The position numbers and the translations under genes are program-made. From Paenibacillus mellifer (lineage in GTDB: Bacteria > Bacillota > Bacilli > Paenibacillales > Paenibacillaceae), in assembly GCF_023195895.1 (NCBI RefSeq), contig NZ_JALPRK010000020.1, positions 39,406 through 103,405 of the forward strand: a stretch of DNA of 64,000 nt, given 5' to 3'. The notes under the pieces are model-generated. The model had not been told where the DNA came from and ran no database searches. It saw only the letters and a program-made list of their open reading frames with translations. Shown here piece by piece: positions 16,743-25,521 of this stretch (the first letter of the stretch is position 1; each line of letters opens with the position of its first letter).

Positions 16743-17393
16743 ATGGACTTTGCGGGTGCGTACAGTGCGGAGAATTTGAGTTTTCTGGCGGAGGGGTTAG
16801 TGGTGACTTTGATTGTCGCCGGGGCGTCGATCGTGCTCAGCTTCCTGATCGGCTGCGTTGTTGGCATCATTCGCTATACACAGCTGCCCGTGTTGTCGCC
16901 GATCCTGCTGGCGGGCGTTGAGCTGATCCGCAATTTACCGCTGCTCTTGATCATCTTCTTCATGCGCTTTGCCTTGCCGGAGATTGGGATTAACCTGGGA
17001 CTGGTGGCCGCAACGGTGACCGGGCTGACGATCTTTGAAGCGGCGATGATCGCGGAAATCGTTCGCGGCGGGCTTGCTTCCATCGAAAAGGGGCAAATCG
17101 AGGCGGCCCGATCGTCGGGACTCGGCTCCTTGCAGACGTTGTGGCATATTGTGCTGCCGCAAGGGTTGCGACGGATGGTGCCGCCGCTGGTCAGCCAGTT
17201 CATCTCGCTGCTCAAGGACACATCGCTGGCAGTTGTCATCTCCTTGCCGGAGCTGATGCATCATGCCGGCATCGTCATCGGACACGGCTATACTTACACC
17301 ATTCCAATCCTGCTGCTCGTGGCGTTGATCTATTTCTCCGTCAATTTTGTGTTATCGGTGATCTCCAGACGATTGGAAACCCGTCACGTGTAG
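16743..17393 (+). CDS. glnP: Amino acid ABC transporter permease (GlnP type)
   Basis: Second permease, about 216 residues, same fold as its neighbour, with the EAA loop EAARSSGLGSLQTLWHIVLPQG. GGGGAGGG lies seven bases before the ATG at 16743; the frame opens at TTG 16722 inside the glnM stop, which is less likely. No terminator follows, so transcription may read toward the histidine kinase gene 109 bases downstream. Confidence 0.9.
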   Translation: MDFAGAYSAENLSFLAEGLVVTLIVAGASIVLSFLIGCVVGIIRYTQLPVLSPILLAGVELIRNLPLLLIIFFMRFALPEIGINLGLVAATVTGLTIFEAAMIAEIVRGGLASIEKGQIEAARSSGLGSLQTLWHIVLPQGLRRMVPPLVSQFISLLKDTSLAVVISLPELMHHAGIVIGHGYTYTIPILLLVALIYFSVNFVLSVISRRLETRHV

Positions 17394-17459
17394 GCATCAT
17401 CTAACATGTTGCTGACATATTATGGAATGCATGGTATAGGCACCCTCTCTCAAATGTGG

Positions 17460-17465
17460 TACGAT
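17460..17465 (+). promoter_or_regulatory. Possible extended -10 promoter for glnKL
   Basis: TGG followed by TACGAT fits an extended -10 about 38 bases upstream of the kinase start. No clear -35 is present, so read-through from glnP is the alternative. Confidence 0.3.
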
Positions 17466-17502
17466 AAGGGGCAAAATAACTCACAGGACCGGGTGAGCGG
17501 GG

Positions 17503-18810
17503 ATGGGGAACGTTCTTGTTAAGTCCTTTTATAGATCCACCTACGTTCAGATTGGAGTCGTGGCAATTGGGACGGCCTTAGCCGGGGAGTTAAAGATCAA
17601 CCCGTTTGATGGAGATATTTTTCGGATCGGGCTGGGGAGCAGTGCATTTCTGTTATTCTTGTTGTTGCTGCGGCGGTTGCCTTATCTCGTCACGGGTGTC
17701 ATTACCGGCACTGGGGTGTTGTTGTTTCGTACGGGGCTGGATCAGGCGCTTGGTAACGGCTTGACCTTGGCCGATAGCGTGACAAGGCATGGTTCTGCGG
17801 CGGTGTATTACATCGTATTCGCTTTCGGGATGAGTCTGATCAAACGGCGTCTGGACCGCTTCTACCCCTTGGCGCTGGGAGCAGTGACGGCGGTGATCGA
17901 CCTGGTGTCCAACGAGGCGGAGTTGCTGACTCGGCTGCTGGTGACCGGTACGGCAACGTTTAAGCTGAACGAGTGGACGTTTCTGATGGCGATCGCGATG
18001 TTGCGTACGTATTTCGTAACCGGGATTTACAGCAGCATATCCGTCAGTCGGATGCGGATCGTACAGAAGGAGCAGAATCGGCGGATCGAGCAGATGCTCA
18101 GAATTAGCTCCGGCTTGTACGGGGAAGTATTTTACCTGAAGAAATCGATCGGTACGCTGGAGAACCTGACCCTGCAAAGCTACGAGCTGTACCGTCAGTT
18201 GTCCGACAAAGGTCAGGAGGCGCACAAGCAATATGTCTTGGGGATTACGCAGCAGATCCATGAGGTGAAGAAGGATTCGCAGCGTATTTTAGCCGGGTTG
18301 ATCAAACTTACGGACCGCGAAGTTCCGGGGGATATGCCATTGTCGGGTTTGGTCCAATATACCGTTCATAGCAGTCAGCAGTATGCCGAAATGTTGGGGA
18401 AAAGAATTGTTTTCACGCAGAAAATCACCCTGGACTACGCCACCGCCAACTACATTCCCTTGCTTACGCTGTTGGGTAACCTGACGGCGAATGCGGTGGA
18501 AGCCATCCAGGATCGGGGTCAGATTCACCTCGAGGTTCGCGAGCAAGCGGGATGGACCTTGTTGATGGTGAGTGACAGCGGGAGCGGCTTTGCGCAGGAC
18601 GAGCGGGAGCTGGTATTTGAACCGGGTTTTACGACTAAGTTCGATGAGGAGGGCGTCGCAGCGACGGGGATTGGTTTATCTCACGTGCGAGACATCGTGG
18701 CCCGGTTTGACGGAGAGATCTCGCTTGATACGGCGCCGGGGCTAGGCGGGGCGAGGGTCCAAATTCGCATACCGACTCGGATGCTGCGAAAGCCGACGAG
18801 TCCGACGTAA
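17503..18810 (+). CDS. glnK: Sensor histidine kinase, GlnK-like
   Basis: Membrane histidine kinase of 435 residues. About six hydrophobic segments fill residues 14-180 without an obvious extracellular domain. The helical dimerisation region holds His253 in QQIHEVKKDSQ. The HATPase domain shows the N-box GNLTANAVEAI near 328, a G-box SDSGSGF near 354, and GIGLSHVRDI near 391. The architecture matches the SpoOB-type kinases that include B. subtilis GlnK, which responds to glutamine. It is followed 34 bases later by a GlnL-like regulator. The signal is inferred from the neighbouring transporter. Confidence 0.85.
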   Translation: MGNVLVKSFYRSTYVQIGVVAIGTALAGELKINPFDGDIFRIGLGSSAFLLFLLLLRRLPYLVTGVITGTGVLLFRTGLDQALGNGLTLADSVTRHGSAAVYYIVFAFGMSLIKRRLDRFYPLALGAVTAVIDLVSNEAELLTRLLVTGTATFKLNEWTFLMAIAMLRTYFVTGIYSSISVSRMRIVQKEQNRRIEQMLRISSGLYGEVFYLKKSIGTLENLTLQSYELYRQLSDKGQEAHKQYVLGITQQIHEVKKDSQRILAGLIKLTDREVPGDMPLSGLVQYTVHSSQQYAEMLGKRIVFTQKITLDYATANYIPLLTLLGNLTANAVEAIQDRGQIHLEVREQAGWTLLMVSDSGSGFAQDERELVFEPGFTTKFDEEGVAATGIGLSHVRDIVARFDGEISLDTAPGLGGARVQIRIPTRMLRKPTSPT

Positions 18811-18844
18811 ACGCTACATACCAAACGTTGAGGAGGGTGTACCG

Positions 18845-19756
18845 ATGCCTCTCTCTTTTTGTATCGTGGACGATGATGCCAGTGCGCGAAAGATGCTGCA
18901 ACACATTATCGAGGACTGTGGGCTGGGCGAGGTAACGGGGACGGCCGGCGGCGGAGCGGAGGGCGTCCGGCAAATTTTGAGCGAGTCGCCGGACATCGTG
19001 CTGATGGATCTGCTGTTGCCTGACCAGGACGGAATCGAAGCGATCGATTCCTTGCGCGCTCAAGGCTGCAGCTCGCGGTTTGTGATGATCTCCCAGATCG
19101 AGAACCAGGATATGGTCGGACGGGCGTACCGAAGTGGAATTGAATTCTTCATCCGCAAGCCGATCAATCGGTTCGAAGTGGAGACGGTGCTGCGGAAGGT
19201 CAATGAGCGTTACGCGATGAGCCATTATCTAGATGAGATAAAATCCAGCCTAAAGAAACTGGAGGGCTTGCGCAACACACCGTTGGCCGGTCCGGGAAAA
19301 CGGCCGGTCCGGGAAGCGATTCAGCCGATCCTGATGAATCTAGGTTTAATTGGCGAGAGCGGCAGCCGGGATATCATCGCGATGATGGAGCTTTTGCTCG
19401 GACAGGGTGACGAAGTCGGCGGCAACTTGCCACCCTTGAAGGAGCTGTATCGCCAGACCGCGGCCACGTACAAGACGAGGCCCGAAGATATCGCCAAAGA
19501 GGTCAAGGCGATCGAGCAACGGCTGCGGCGCGCGTTGACGGCGGGGCTGACGAACCTGGCCTCGCTGGGACTGACCGATTACGGAAATCCTCGGTTTGAG
19601 TATTATGCCCCGCTCTATTTTGACTTTGAGGATGTAAGGCTGAAGATGAAGGAGATCGAAGAAGGTCGGGAGCCGGTTAATGGGAAGGGGAAAGTGAACA
19701 TCAAAAAGTTCCTGCACGTGCTGTTTATCGAACTGCAAGAGCAGTTAGGAGCATGA
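18845..19756 (+). CDS. glnL: Response regulator with YcbB domain, GlnL-like
   Basis: A 303-residue response regulator. The receiver domain has the acidic pair DDD at residues 9-11, phosphoacceptor Asp55 in LMDLLLPD, and the conserved Lys in RKPINRFE. The C-terminal half (about 145-303) matches the YcbB-type DNA-binding domain of B. subtilis GlnL rather than an ordinary LuxR or OmpR output domain. GAGGAGG precedes the ATG. With the kinase it probably controls glutamine use, here plausibly the adjacent glnQHMP genes. The unit ends in a strong terminator. Confidence 0.88.
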   Translation: MPLSFCIVDDDASARKMLQHIIEDCGLGEVTGTAGGGAEGVRQILSESPDIVLMDLLLPDQDGIEAIDSLRAQGCSSRFVMISQIENQDMVGRAYRSGIEFFIRKPINRFEVETVLRKVNERYAMSHYLDEIKSSLKKLEGLRNTPLAGPGKRPVREAIQPILMNLGLIGESGSRDIIAMMELLLGQGDEVGGNLPPLKELYRQTAATYKTRPEDIAKEVKAIEQRLRRALTAGLTNLASLGLTDYGNPRFEYYAPLYFDFEDVRLKMKEIEEGREPVNGKGKVNIKKFLHVLFIELQEQLGA

Positions 19757-19770
19757 ACATGGGGGAGATC

Positions 19771-19802
19771 ACCTAGTCGGGTTACCGGGCTAGGTTTTTT
19801 TT
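19771..19802 (+). terminator. Rho-independent terminator after glnL
   Basis: ACCTAG pairs with CTAGGT across a short imperfect inner stem and loop; eight T residues follow. Confidence 0.85.
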
Positions 19803-19840
19803 GTCGTTAGGGAAGGTTGCTTGATTAAGGGGTATTGTTC

Positions 19841-19884
19841 AAAAACGAACATTCGGATTTTACAGTCATTTAATGTTCGGATTT
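19841..19884. promoter_or_regulatory. Pair of PurBoxes (PurR operator) of the pur operon
   Basis: AAAAACGAACATT at 19841-19853 and AATGTTCGGATTT at 19872-19884 match the Bacillus PurBox (core CGAAC) in opposite orientation, 18 bases apart. The second box ends just before the -35 element. PurR binding here would repress purE-purD until PRPP relieves it. Confidence 0.85.
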
Positions 19885-19887
19885 GAG

Positions 19888-19917
19888 TTGACACGTCGTG
19901 TCTGCCATTGGTAAACT
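19888..19917 (+). promoter_or_regulatory. Pur operon promoter
   Basis: A consensus TTGACA at 19888-19893, an 18-base spacer, and TAAACT at 19912-19917. Transcription would start about 30 bases before the riboswitch aptamer. Confidence 0.7.
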
Positions 19918-19954
19918 AGGAGGGAGAAGGCGGTTCGCCGCCGAACATCATAAT

Positions 19955-20021
19955 CTCGTATAATGCCGGGGATAGGGCCCGGAAGTTTCTACCCGAGAAC
20001 CGTAAATTTTCGGACTACGAG
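19955..20021 (+). promoter_or_regulatory. Guanine riboswitch aptamer
   Basis: The purine-riboswitch core is complete: TATAAT after P1, GGGGATAGGGCCC at P2/J, AGTTTCTACC, ACCGTAAAT, and GGACTACGAG closing P1 (CTCGTA with TACGAG). The discriminator in GACTACG is C, which pairs with guanine; adenine switches have U there. Ligand binding should end transcription at the hairpin just downstream. Confidence 0.93.
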
Positions 20022-20033
20022 CGAATACGTGAT

Positions 20034-20070
20034 GAAGGTAGGGCTACTCCGCACGGAAGGCCTTCTTTTT
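20034..20070 (+). terminator. Expression-platform terminator of the guanine riboswitch
   Basis: GAAGG and CCTTC close a structured loop that includes a CCG/CGG inner stem; five T residues follow. It lies 13 bases after the aptamer. The remaining 208 bases before purE hold no other feature I recognise. Confidence 0.7.
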
Positions 20071-20278
20071 ATGAGCCTGGGCTTGGATGCACCGGGCTTT
20101 GCGTTGCCGTCGGCGCGATTGTCGCTGCCCGTACGCAGGTATCGTATTCCTCAGGGTCCGCGAATTTCGGGAAATCTTCGTCATTTTCCAGAAAGTTCGG
20201 GGGCCCTTTTCCGTATTCGGTAATCTATAAATCGCAAGCTGAGTTGTTGAACTACTTCTAAAGAAAGTGGGTTGAAGC

Positions 20279-20776
20279 ATGACAGCACAAGTCGCAGTAA
20301 TCATGGGCAGCAAATCGGATTGGGAAACGATGTCCCATGCCTGTGCCGTTCTGGATGAACTGCAGATTCCTTACGAAAAAAATGTCGTATCCGCGCATCG
20401 CACCCCGGATTTGATGTTTGAATTCGCGGAGCAAGCAGCAAACCGCGGGCTAAAGGTCATCATTGCAGGAGCAGGCGGGGCAGCTCACCTGCCGGGCATG
20501 GTGGCGGCCAAGACAACGCTGCCGGTCATCGGTGTGCCGGTGAAGTCGGCCGCGCTGAACGGCCTCGACTCGCTGCTGTCGATCGTGCAAATGCCGGGCG
20601 GCATTCCGGTGGCAACAGTGGCGATCGGTAAGGCCGGAGCGATTAACGCCGGGCTGCTGGCCGCGCAAATGCTGGGCGCGTTCGACCCTGAGGTGATGCG
20701 CCGGGTGCAGGAGCGCCGCGACCGCATTCAAGCCGAGGTGCTGGAGAGCGGCTCGGAGCTGGGAGCGACCGAATGA
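20279..20776 (+). CDS. purE: N5-carboxyaminoimidazole ribonucleotide mutase
   Basis: Class I PurE, 165 residues. It moves the carboxylate of N5-CAIR to C4, giving CAIR, in step with PurK. The start [16 protein letters not shown] holds the conserved GSxSD phosphate-binding motif. SAHRTPD near residue 40 and [11 protein letters not shown] near 62 form the active site. First gene of the pur operon, its start lies 208 bases after the riboswitch terminator. Its stop overlaps the purK start. Confidence 0.96.
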   Translation: MTAQVAVIMGSKSDWETMSHACAVLDELQIPYEKNVVSAHRTPDLMFEFAEQAANRGLKVIIAGAGGAAHLPGMVAAKTTLPVIGVPVKSAALNGLDSLLSIVQMPGGIPVATVAIGKAGAINAGLLAAQMLGAFDPEVMRRVQERRDRIQAEVLESGSELGATE

Positions 20777-21999
20777 GCGGCAGACCGATGGGCAACGGGA
20801 GCGGGAGCAGCGGTCATGGTGCTCCGGTGATCGAGCCCGGCGCAACGATCGGGGTGCTGGGCGGCGGGCAGCTGGGCCGGATGCTGGCGCTGGCCGGGAG
20901 CCATCTTGGCTACCGGTTTGTCGCCATGGATCCAACGCCGGATGCGCCCTGCGGACAGGTAGCGGGGCAGATCGTGGCCCGCTACGACGACCAGGCCGCG
21001 GCGCGAGAGTTAGCGCAGCGCGCGGACGTGATCACGTACGAGTTCGAAAACGTGGACGCGGGCGTCGCCGCGCTGTTGGAGGAAGCGTCGTACGTGCCTC
21101 AAGGCAGCCGGCTGCTGTACACCACGCAGCATCGGCTTCGCGAGAAGCGAGCCATCGAAGCGGCGGGCGTCAAGGTAGCGCCGTACGCGGAGATCGGCAG
21201 CGAGGAGGAACTGCGTACGGCCGTGGCCCGGCTGGGCCTTCCGGCCGTGTTGAAGACGGCCACAGGCGGCTATGACGGCAAAGGCCAATGGGTGATCCGC
21301 AGCGAAGACGAGATTACGGCGGCTTACGCCGAGTTGAGCGGGGCCGGGACGGAGCTCGTGTTGGAGCAATTCGTCCCGTTCGTCAAGGAGCTGTCGGTCA
21401 TCGCGGCGCGCAGCCCGCGCGGGGAGATCAAGACGTTCCCGGTAGCGGAGAATATCCATGTGGATAATATTTTGCATGTATCGATCGTACCGGCCCGTGT
21501 CGAGGAGCAGGTGCAGCGTGAAGCCGAACGGTTGGCGGCCCGGATCGCCGAAGGTTTGGAAGCGGTAGGGCTTCTGGCGGTGGAAATGTTCCTGACCGCG
21601 AATGGCGAGTTGTTCGTGAACGAACTGGCGCCGCGACCGCACAATTCGGGCCATTACACGATGGAGGCCTGTACGACCTCGCAATTCGAGCAGCATGTGC
21701 GGGCGATCTGCAATTTGCCGCTGGGTCCGGTGGAACTGTTGACGCCAGTCGTGATGGTCAACGTGTTGGGCGAGCATTTGGAGGATGTCCGCAAGGCGGT
21801 CGTGACCGGCACTTGGAACAGCGAAGGCGAGAACAATGGGGCAACTGGATTCCCGGCGATCCCCAAAGTACACTTGTATGGAAAGCACGGAGCCGCTCCG
21901 AAACGGAAAATGGGGCATATCAACCTGATCTGCCGCGACGTGGAGGACGGGCTTCGTTGGATAGAGCAAACCAACATTTGGAGGAATGAACGCAAATGA
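20773..21999 (+). CDS. purK: 5-(carboxyamino)imidazole ribonucleotide synthase
   Basis: ATP-grasp enzyme of 408 residues that carboxylates AIR with bicarbonate and ATP to N5-CAIR. The N-terminal [14 protein letters not shown] near residue 27, ATP-grasp GGYDGKGQW near 160, and [16 protein letters not shown] near 279 are diagnostic. The ATG overlaps the purE stop (ATGA), implying coupled translation. A Gly/Ser-rich leader of about 24 residues precedes the usual N-terminus. Confidence 0.96.
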   Translation: MSGRPMGNGSGSSGHGAPVIEPGATIGVLGGGQLGRMLALAGSHLGYRFVAMDPTPDAPCGQVAGQIVARYDDQAAARELAQRADVITYEFENVDAGVAALLEEASYVPQGSRLLYTTQHRLREKRAIEAAGVKVAPYAEIGSEEELRTAVARLGLPAVLKTATGGYDGKGQWVIRSEDEITAAYAELSGAGTELVLEQFVPFVKELSVIAARSPRGEIKTFPVAENIHVDNILHVSIVPARVEEQVQREAERLAARIAEGLEAVGLLAVEMFLTANGELFVNELAPRPHNSGHYTMEACTTSQFEQHVRAICNLPLGPVELLTPVVMVNVLGEHLEDVRKAVVTGTWNSEGENNGATGFPAIPKVHLYGKHGAAPKRKMGHINLICRDVEDGLRWIEQTNIWRNERK

Positions 22000-23291
22000 T
22001 CGAACGCTACAGTAGACCGGAAATGAGAGCGATCTGGACGGAGGAAAACAAATTCAAAGCCTGGTTGGAAGTGGAGTTATGCGCTTGCGAAGCTTGGGCT
22101 GAATTAGGTGTAATCCCGAAGGAAGACGCAGCAATGCTGCGCGAGAAGGCTTCGTTCGATATCGATCGGATCTATGAAATCGAGCAGGAAACTCGCCATG
22201 ACGTCATCGCGTTTACCCGTGCCGTATCAGAAAGCCTGGGTTCCGAGCGGAAATGGGTGCACTACGGCCTGACGTCCACGGACGTGGTGGACACGGCGCT
22301 GGGCTATTTACTGAAGCAGGCAAATGAGATTTTGGAACGAGACATCGTGAATTTCATCGAGATTTTGAAGGATAAGGCCTTGGCCTATAAAGACACCCCG
22401 ATGATGGGCCGCACGCACGGCGTACATGCCGAGCCAACAACTTTCGGTCTAAAGATGGCGCTATGGCACGAGGAAATGAAGCGGAACCTGGAGCGTTTCC
22501 GCCGCGCAGCGGATAACGTCCAGTTCGGCAAAATCTCCGGCGCCGTTGGCACTTACGCCAACATTGATCCGTTTGTGGAAGAGTTTGTTTGCCGCAAGCT
22601 GGGCACGAGCCCGGCGCCGATTTCGACGCAAACGCTGCAGCGCGATCGTCACGCCGAGTACATGTCGACGTTGGCTCTGGTCGCAACGTCGCTCGACAAG
22701 TTCGCTACAGAAATTCGCGCCCTGCAAAAGAGCGAGTTCCGCGAGGTAGAAGAAGCCTTCGCCAAAGGGCAAAAAGGTTCGTCGGCGATGCCGCACAAAC
22801 GTAACCCGATTGGCTGCGAGAACATCTCCGGCTTGTCTCGCGTGATCCGCGGCCATATGATTTCGGCTTACGAGAACGTCACGCTGTGGCATGAACGCGA
22901 CATTTCTCACTCCTCGGTGGAACGGGTGATCCTGCCAGACGCTACGATGTTGCTCAACTATATGCTGAATCGCTTCGGCAATATTGTGAAGAACCTGACG
23001 GTATTCCCAGAAAATATGAAGCGCAACATGGGCCGCACGTACGGCGTACCGTTCTCCGGTCGCGTGTTGACAAAGCTCATCGACAAAGGCTTCAGTCGCG
23101 AGCAAGCGTACGATACGGTGCAGCCGCGGGCGATGCAGGCGTGGGAAACGCAACGCCAGTTCCGTGACATTATCGAGGAGACGCCGGAAATTACCGCGGT
23201 CTTGAGCAAGGAAGAGATCGACGACGCGTTTGATCCGTCCTGGCATCTGAAGCATGTGGATACGATTTTCCGGAAGCTTGGATTGATTTAA
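21996..23291 (+). CDS. purB: Adenylosuccinate lyase
   Basis: Fumarase/aspartase-superfamily lyase of 431 residues that acts twice: on SAICAR to AICAR and on adenylosuccinate to AMP. The superfamily signature is [18 protein letters not shown] near residue 262, containing the flexible catalytic loop; TSTDVVDTA near 92 and [11 protein letters not shown] near 138 carry substrate-binding Thr/Ser/His residues. The start overlaps the purK stop by 4 bases. Confidence 0.97.
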   Translation: MIERYSRPEMRAIWTEENKFKAWLEVELCACEAWAELGVIPKEDAAMLREKASFDIDRIYEIEQETRHDVIAFTRAVSESLGSERKWVHYGLTSTDVVDTALGYLLKQANEILERDIVNFIEILKDKALAYKDTPMMGRTHGVHAEPTTFGLKMALWHEEMKRNLERFRRAADNVQFGKISGAVGTYANIDPFVEEFVCRKLGTSPAPISTQTLQRDRHAEYMSTLALVATSLDKFATEIRALQKSEFREVEEAFAKGQKGSSAMPHKRNPIGCENISGLSRVIRGHMISAYENVTLWHERDISHSSVERVILPDATMLLNYMLNRFGNIVKNLTVFPENMKRNMGRTYGVPFSGRVLTKLIDKGFSREQAYDTVQPRAMQAWETQRQFRDIIEETPEITAVLSKEEIDDAFDPSWHLKHVDTIFRKLGLI

Positions 23292-23326
23292 TCGAGTTGA
23301 GTTTTGGATGGGGGAGGAGAGCTTTC

Positions 23327-24226
23327 ATGGCGGTACCGGCAATTTCCACGGCGGCGGATTTGGTGAAAGCCCCGTTGTTGTACAAAGGCAAGGTCCGGGA
23401 GCTATACGACCTTGGTGAATTTTTCTTGATCGTAGTCACCGACCGAATCTCCGCGTTTGACTACGTGCTGGAGCCGGCGGTTCCGGACAAAGGCAATGTG
23501 TTGAATCGGCTGAGTGCGTATTGGTTCGATAAGACGGGGCATCTGCTGGAAAATCACGTCATCCATACGGATGTAGATCGGCTGGGTGATGTGATTCCGG
23601 CGGAGCATCGCGAGGTGTTGCGGAACCGGATCATGGTGACCCGAAAAGCAGAGCGCATCGACATCGAATGCGTGGTGCGCGGTTACATTACCGGCGGCGG
23701 TTGGCGGCAATATGAGCAAAGCGGCGCGATTAACGGCATTCAGCTGCCGGAAGGGCTGCGCAAGAACGCGAAGCTGGCGGAGCCGATCTTCACCCCGGCG
23801 GCTAAAAACGACGTCGGTCACGACGAGGACATCTCGTTTGCGGAGATGGCGGATAAAGTCGGCCGCGATTTGGCCGAACAGCTGCGGGACCGCAGCTTAG
23901 AGATGTACGCCTTCGCCCGTGACTACTGCGAAGAACGCGGGATTCTCCTCGCCGACTGCAAGCTGGAATTCGGGCTGGTGGACGGGAAGTTGATTTTGAT
24001 CGACGAGATCTTTACGCCGGATGCTTCCCGGTTTTGGGCCAAAGAGAACTACGCGCTGGACATCGAGATCGACAGCATGGACAAAGAGCCGGTACGGGCT
24101 TATCTGGCCGGTTCGGACTGGGATAAGAACAGCGCGCCCGATCCGCTTCCGACGCATGTCGTCGAAGAGACGACGCGGCGTTACCGCGAGATCTACCAAC
24201 GACTGACCGGAGCGGAGTTGGCGTAG
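23327..24226 (+). CDS. purC: SAICAR synthase
   Basis: PurC of about 299 residues, joining CAIR and aspartate with ATP to SAICAR. LYKGKVRELYDLG near residue 18 is the ATP-binding start and LVDGKLILIDEIFTPDASRF near 207 is the second signature. GGAGGAG lies a few bases before the ATG at 23327; the frame opens at 23297, but the extra residues look spurious. The length and layout are closer to the longer eukaryote-like PurC type than to the ~240-residue B. subtilis protein. It ends before a 356-base gap that holds repeats. Confidence 0.94.
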   Translation: MAVPAISTAADLVKAPLLYKGKVRELYDLGEFFLIVVTDRISAFDYVLEPAVPDKGNVLNRLSAYWFDKTGHLLENHVIHTDVDRLGDVIPAEHREVLRNRIMVTRKAERIDIECVVRGYITGGGWRQYEQSGAINGIQLPEGLRKNAKLAEPIFTPAAKNDVGHDEDISFAEMADKVGRDLAEQLRDRSLEMYAFARDYCEERGILLADCKLEFGLVDGKLILIDEIFTPDASRFWAKENYALDIEIDSMDKEPVRAYLAGSDWDKNSAPDPLPTHVVEETTRRYREIYQRLTGAELA

Positions 24227-24247
24227 GCGTAGGTTGCCCGCCTCGCG

Positions 24248-24432
24248 CTAACGGACCCCACGGCCATTATTGGACCGAATATTCGGGGATGACCGGCGTA
24301 ACGGACCGAGGAGACCTTATTTAGGTAATGTAGCCTGATTAGGAGTCAAATGAGACCAAATAACGTCTGTGGAGTCCGTTAGCTGGGGAAATACCCGGGA
24401 AATGAGCAAATAACGTCCCTACGGTCCGTTAG
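24248..24432. repeat. Modular intergenic repeat, family A, copy 1 (between purC and purS)
   Basis: Four short modules of the form CTAACGGACC...GAC(C/G)TTATTT occur: two in forward orientation (24248, 24299) and two inverted (ending 24382 and 24432), the inverted pair joined by a GGGGAAATACCCGGGAAAT linker. The same layout returns at 36071-36254. The purC-purS gap of 356 bases is otherwise empty apart from the purS ribosome-binding site. Confidence 0.75.
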
Positions 24433-24582
24433 GAGTTCGAGGGTTGGCGGAAGAGGCCGTTTGCCATTTGCCAATGCGCCCAGTGCCCCAAGGCCCAGCA
24501 GATCCATAAGCAGTTATGAGAATCCATTCAGAATCAAGCGGCCGTGCCGCACAAGTCCAAACTTAGGAGGAACACGAGGAAC

Positions 24583-24828
24583 ATGATGAAAGCGAGCGTT
24601 TATGTCACGATCAAGCAAAGCGTACTTGACCCACAGGGGGTAGCCGTTCAGGGAGCGCTCCATTCCATGGGGTTCAGAGAGGTGGACAGTGTCCGCATCG
24701 GTAAATATATGGAGCTGACGCTCGACACGAACGATCGCTTCGAGGCGGAAGCCCGAGTCAAAGCGATGTGCGAGAAGCTGTTGGCCAATACGGTGGTTGA
24801 AGACTACCGCTTCGAATTGGAGGACTAA
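24583..24828 (+). CDS. purS: Phosphoribosylformylglycinamidine synthase, PurS subunit
   Basis: PurS, about 81 residues, the small structural subunit that couples PurQ and PurL in FGAR amidotransferase. The KASVYVTIKQSVLDPQG start and GKYMELTLD segment are typical. An in-frame GTG at 24544 precedes it, but AGGAGG at 24565-24570 and the family N-terminus favour ATG 24583 or the adjacent ATG 24586. It begins the second block of the operon after the family A repeat. Confidence 0.93.
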   Translation: MMKASVYVTIKQSVLDPQGVAVQGALHSMGFREVDSVRIGKYMELTLDTNDRFEAEARVKAMCEKLLANTVVEDYRFELED

Positions 24829-24831
24829 ACC

Positions 24832-25521
24832 ATGAAATTCGCGGTACTCGTATTCCCCGGTTCCAACTGTGATATCGACTGTTACAAAGCGGTGGAAGAG
24901 ACGCTGGGCGAACCGGTCGACTATGTGTGGCACACGGCCACCGATTTGTCCGCTTACGATTGCATCTTGGTCCCCGGCGGTTTCTCTTACGGCGACTACT
25001 TGCGGTGCGGGGCGATTTCCCGCTTTGCGCCGGTGATGGCGGAAGTGGCCAAAGCCGCGGAGGAAGGCAAATATGTGCTGGGCATCTGCAACGGATTCCA
25101 GATCTTGACGGAAGCCGGATTGCTGCCGGGTACGCTGCGCCGCAACGAGTCTTTGAAATTCCGTTGTCATGACACGGAGCTGCGCGTGGAGAATAACGAC
25201 AATCCATTTACGTCGCTGTATGCGCCGGGCGATGTGATCACGATTCCGATCGCGCACGGCGAAGGGAACTATTATTGCGATGAAGCAACCCTAGAGCAGT
25301 TGAAGCGGAACAATCAGATTATTTTCCGATATGTTCAAAATCCGAACGGCTCGGTGGACGATATCGCCGGCATTTCCAATGAACGCGGGAATGTCGTCGG
25401 CATGATGCCGCATCCGGAGCGGGCGGTAAGCTCCTTGCTTGGTTCTGAGGACGGCAAGAAGATGTTTACATCTATTTTGAAAGCTTGGAGGGATCGGCAT
25501 GAGTCAGCAAGTGTCCGCTAA
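24832..25521 (+). CDS. purQ: Phosphoribosylformylglycinamidine synthase, PurQ glutaminase subunit
   Basis: Class I glutamine amidotransferase of 229 residues that supplies ammonia to PurL. The nucleophile is Cys86 in GICNGFQ. His and Glu of the triad lie near the C-terminus in [10 protein letters not shown]. It starts three bases after purS and overlaps purL by 23 bases, consistent with stoichiometric assembly of the complex. Confidence 0.97.
   Translation: MKFAVLVFPGSNCDIDCYKAVEETLGEPVDYVWHTATDLSAYDCILVPGGFSYGDYLRCGAISRFAPVMAEVAKAAEEGKYVLGICNGFQILTEAGLLPGTLRRNESLKFRCHDTELRVENNDNPFTSLYAPGDVITIPIAHGEGNYYCDEATLEQLKRNNQIIFRYVQNPNGSVDDIAGISNERGNVVGMMPHPERAVSSLLGSEDGKKMFTSILKAWRDRHESASVR

Noticed and set aside
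19955..20021. Adenine-type riboswitch
   Set aside because: The discriminator base in GACTACG is C, not U, so guanine specificity fits.
21010..21969. Long antisense frame across purK
   Set aside because: GC-rich codon structure of purK creates it; no ribosome-binding site and Arg/His-rich composition.
22461..23255. Long antisense frame across purB
   Set aside because: Same reason; purB is unambiguous on the + strand.
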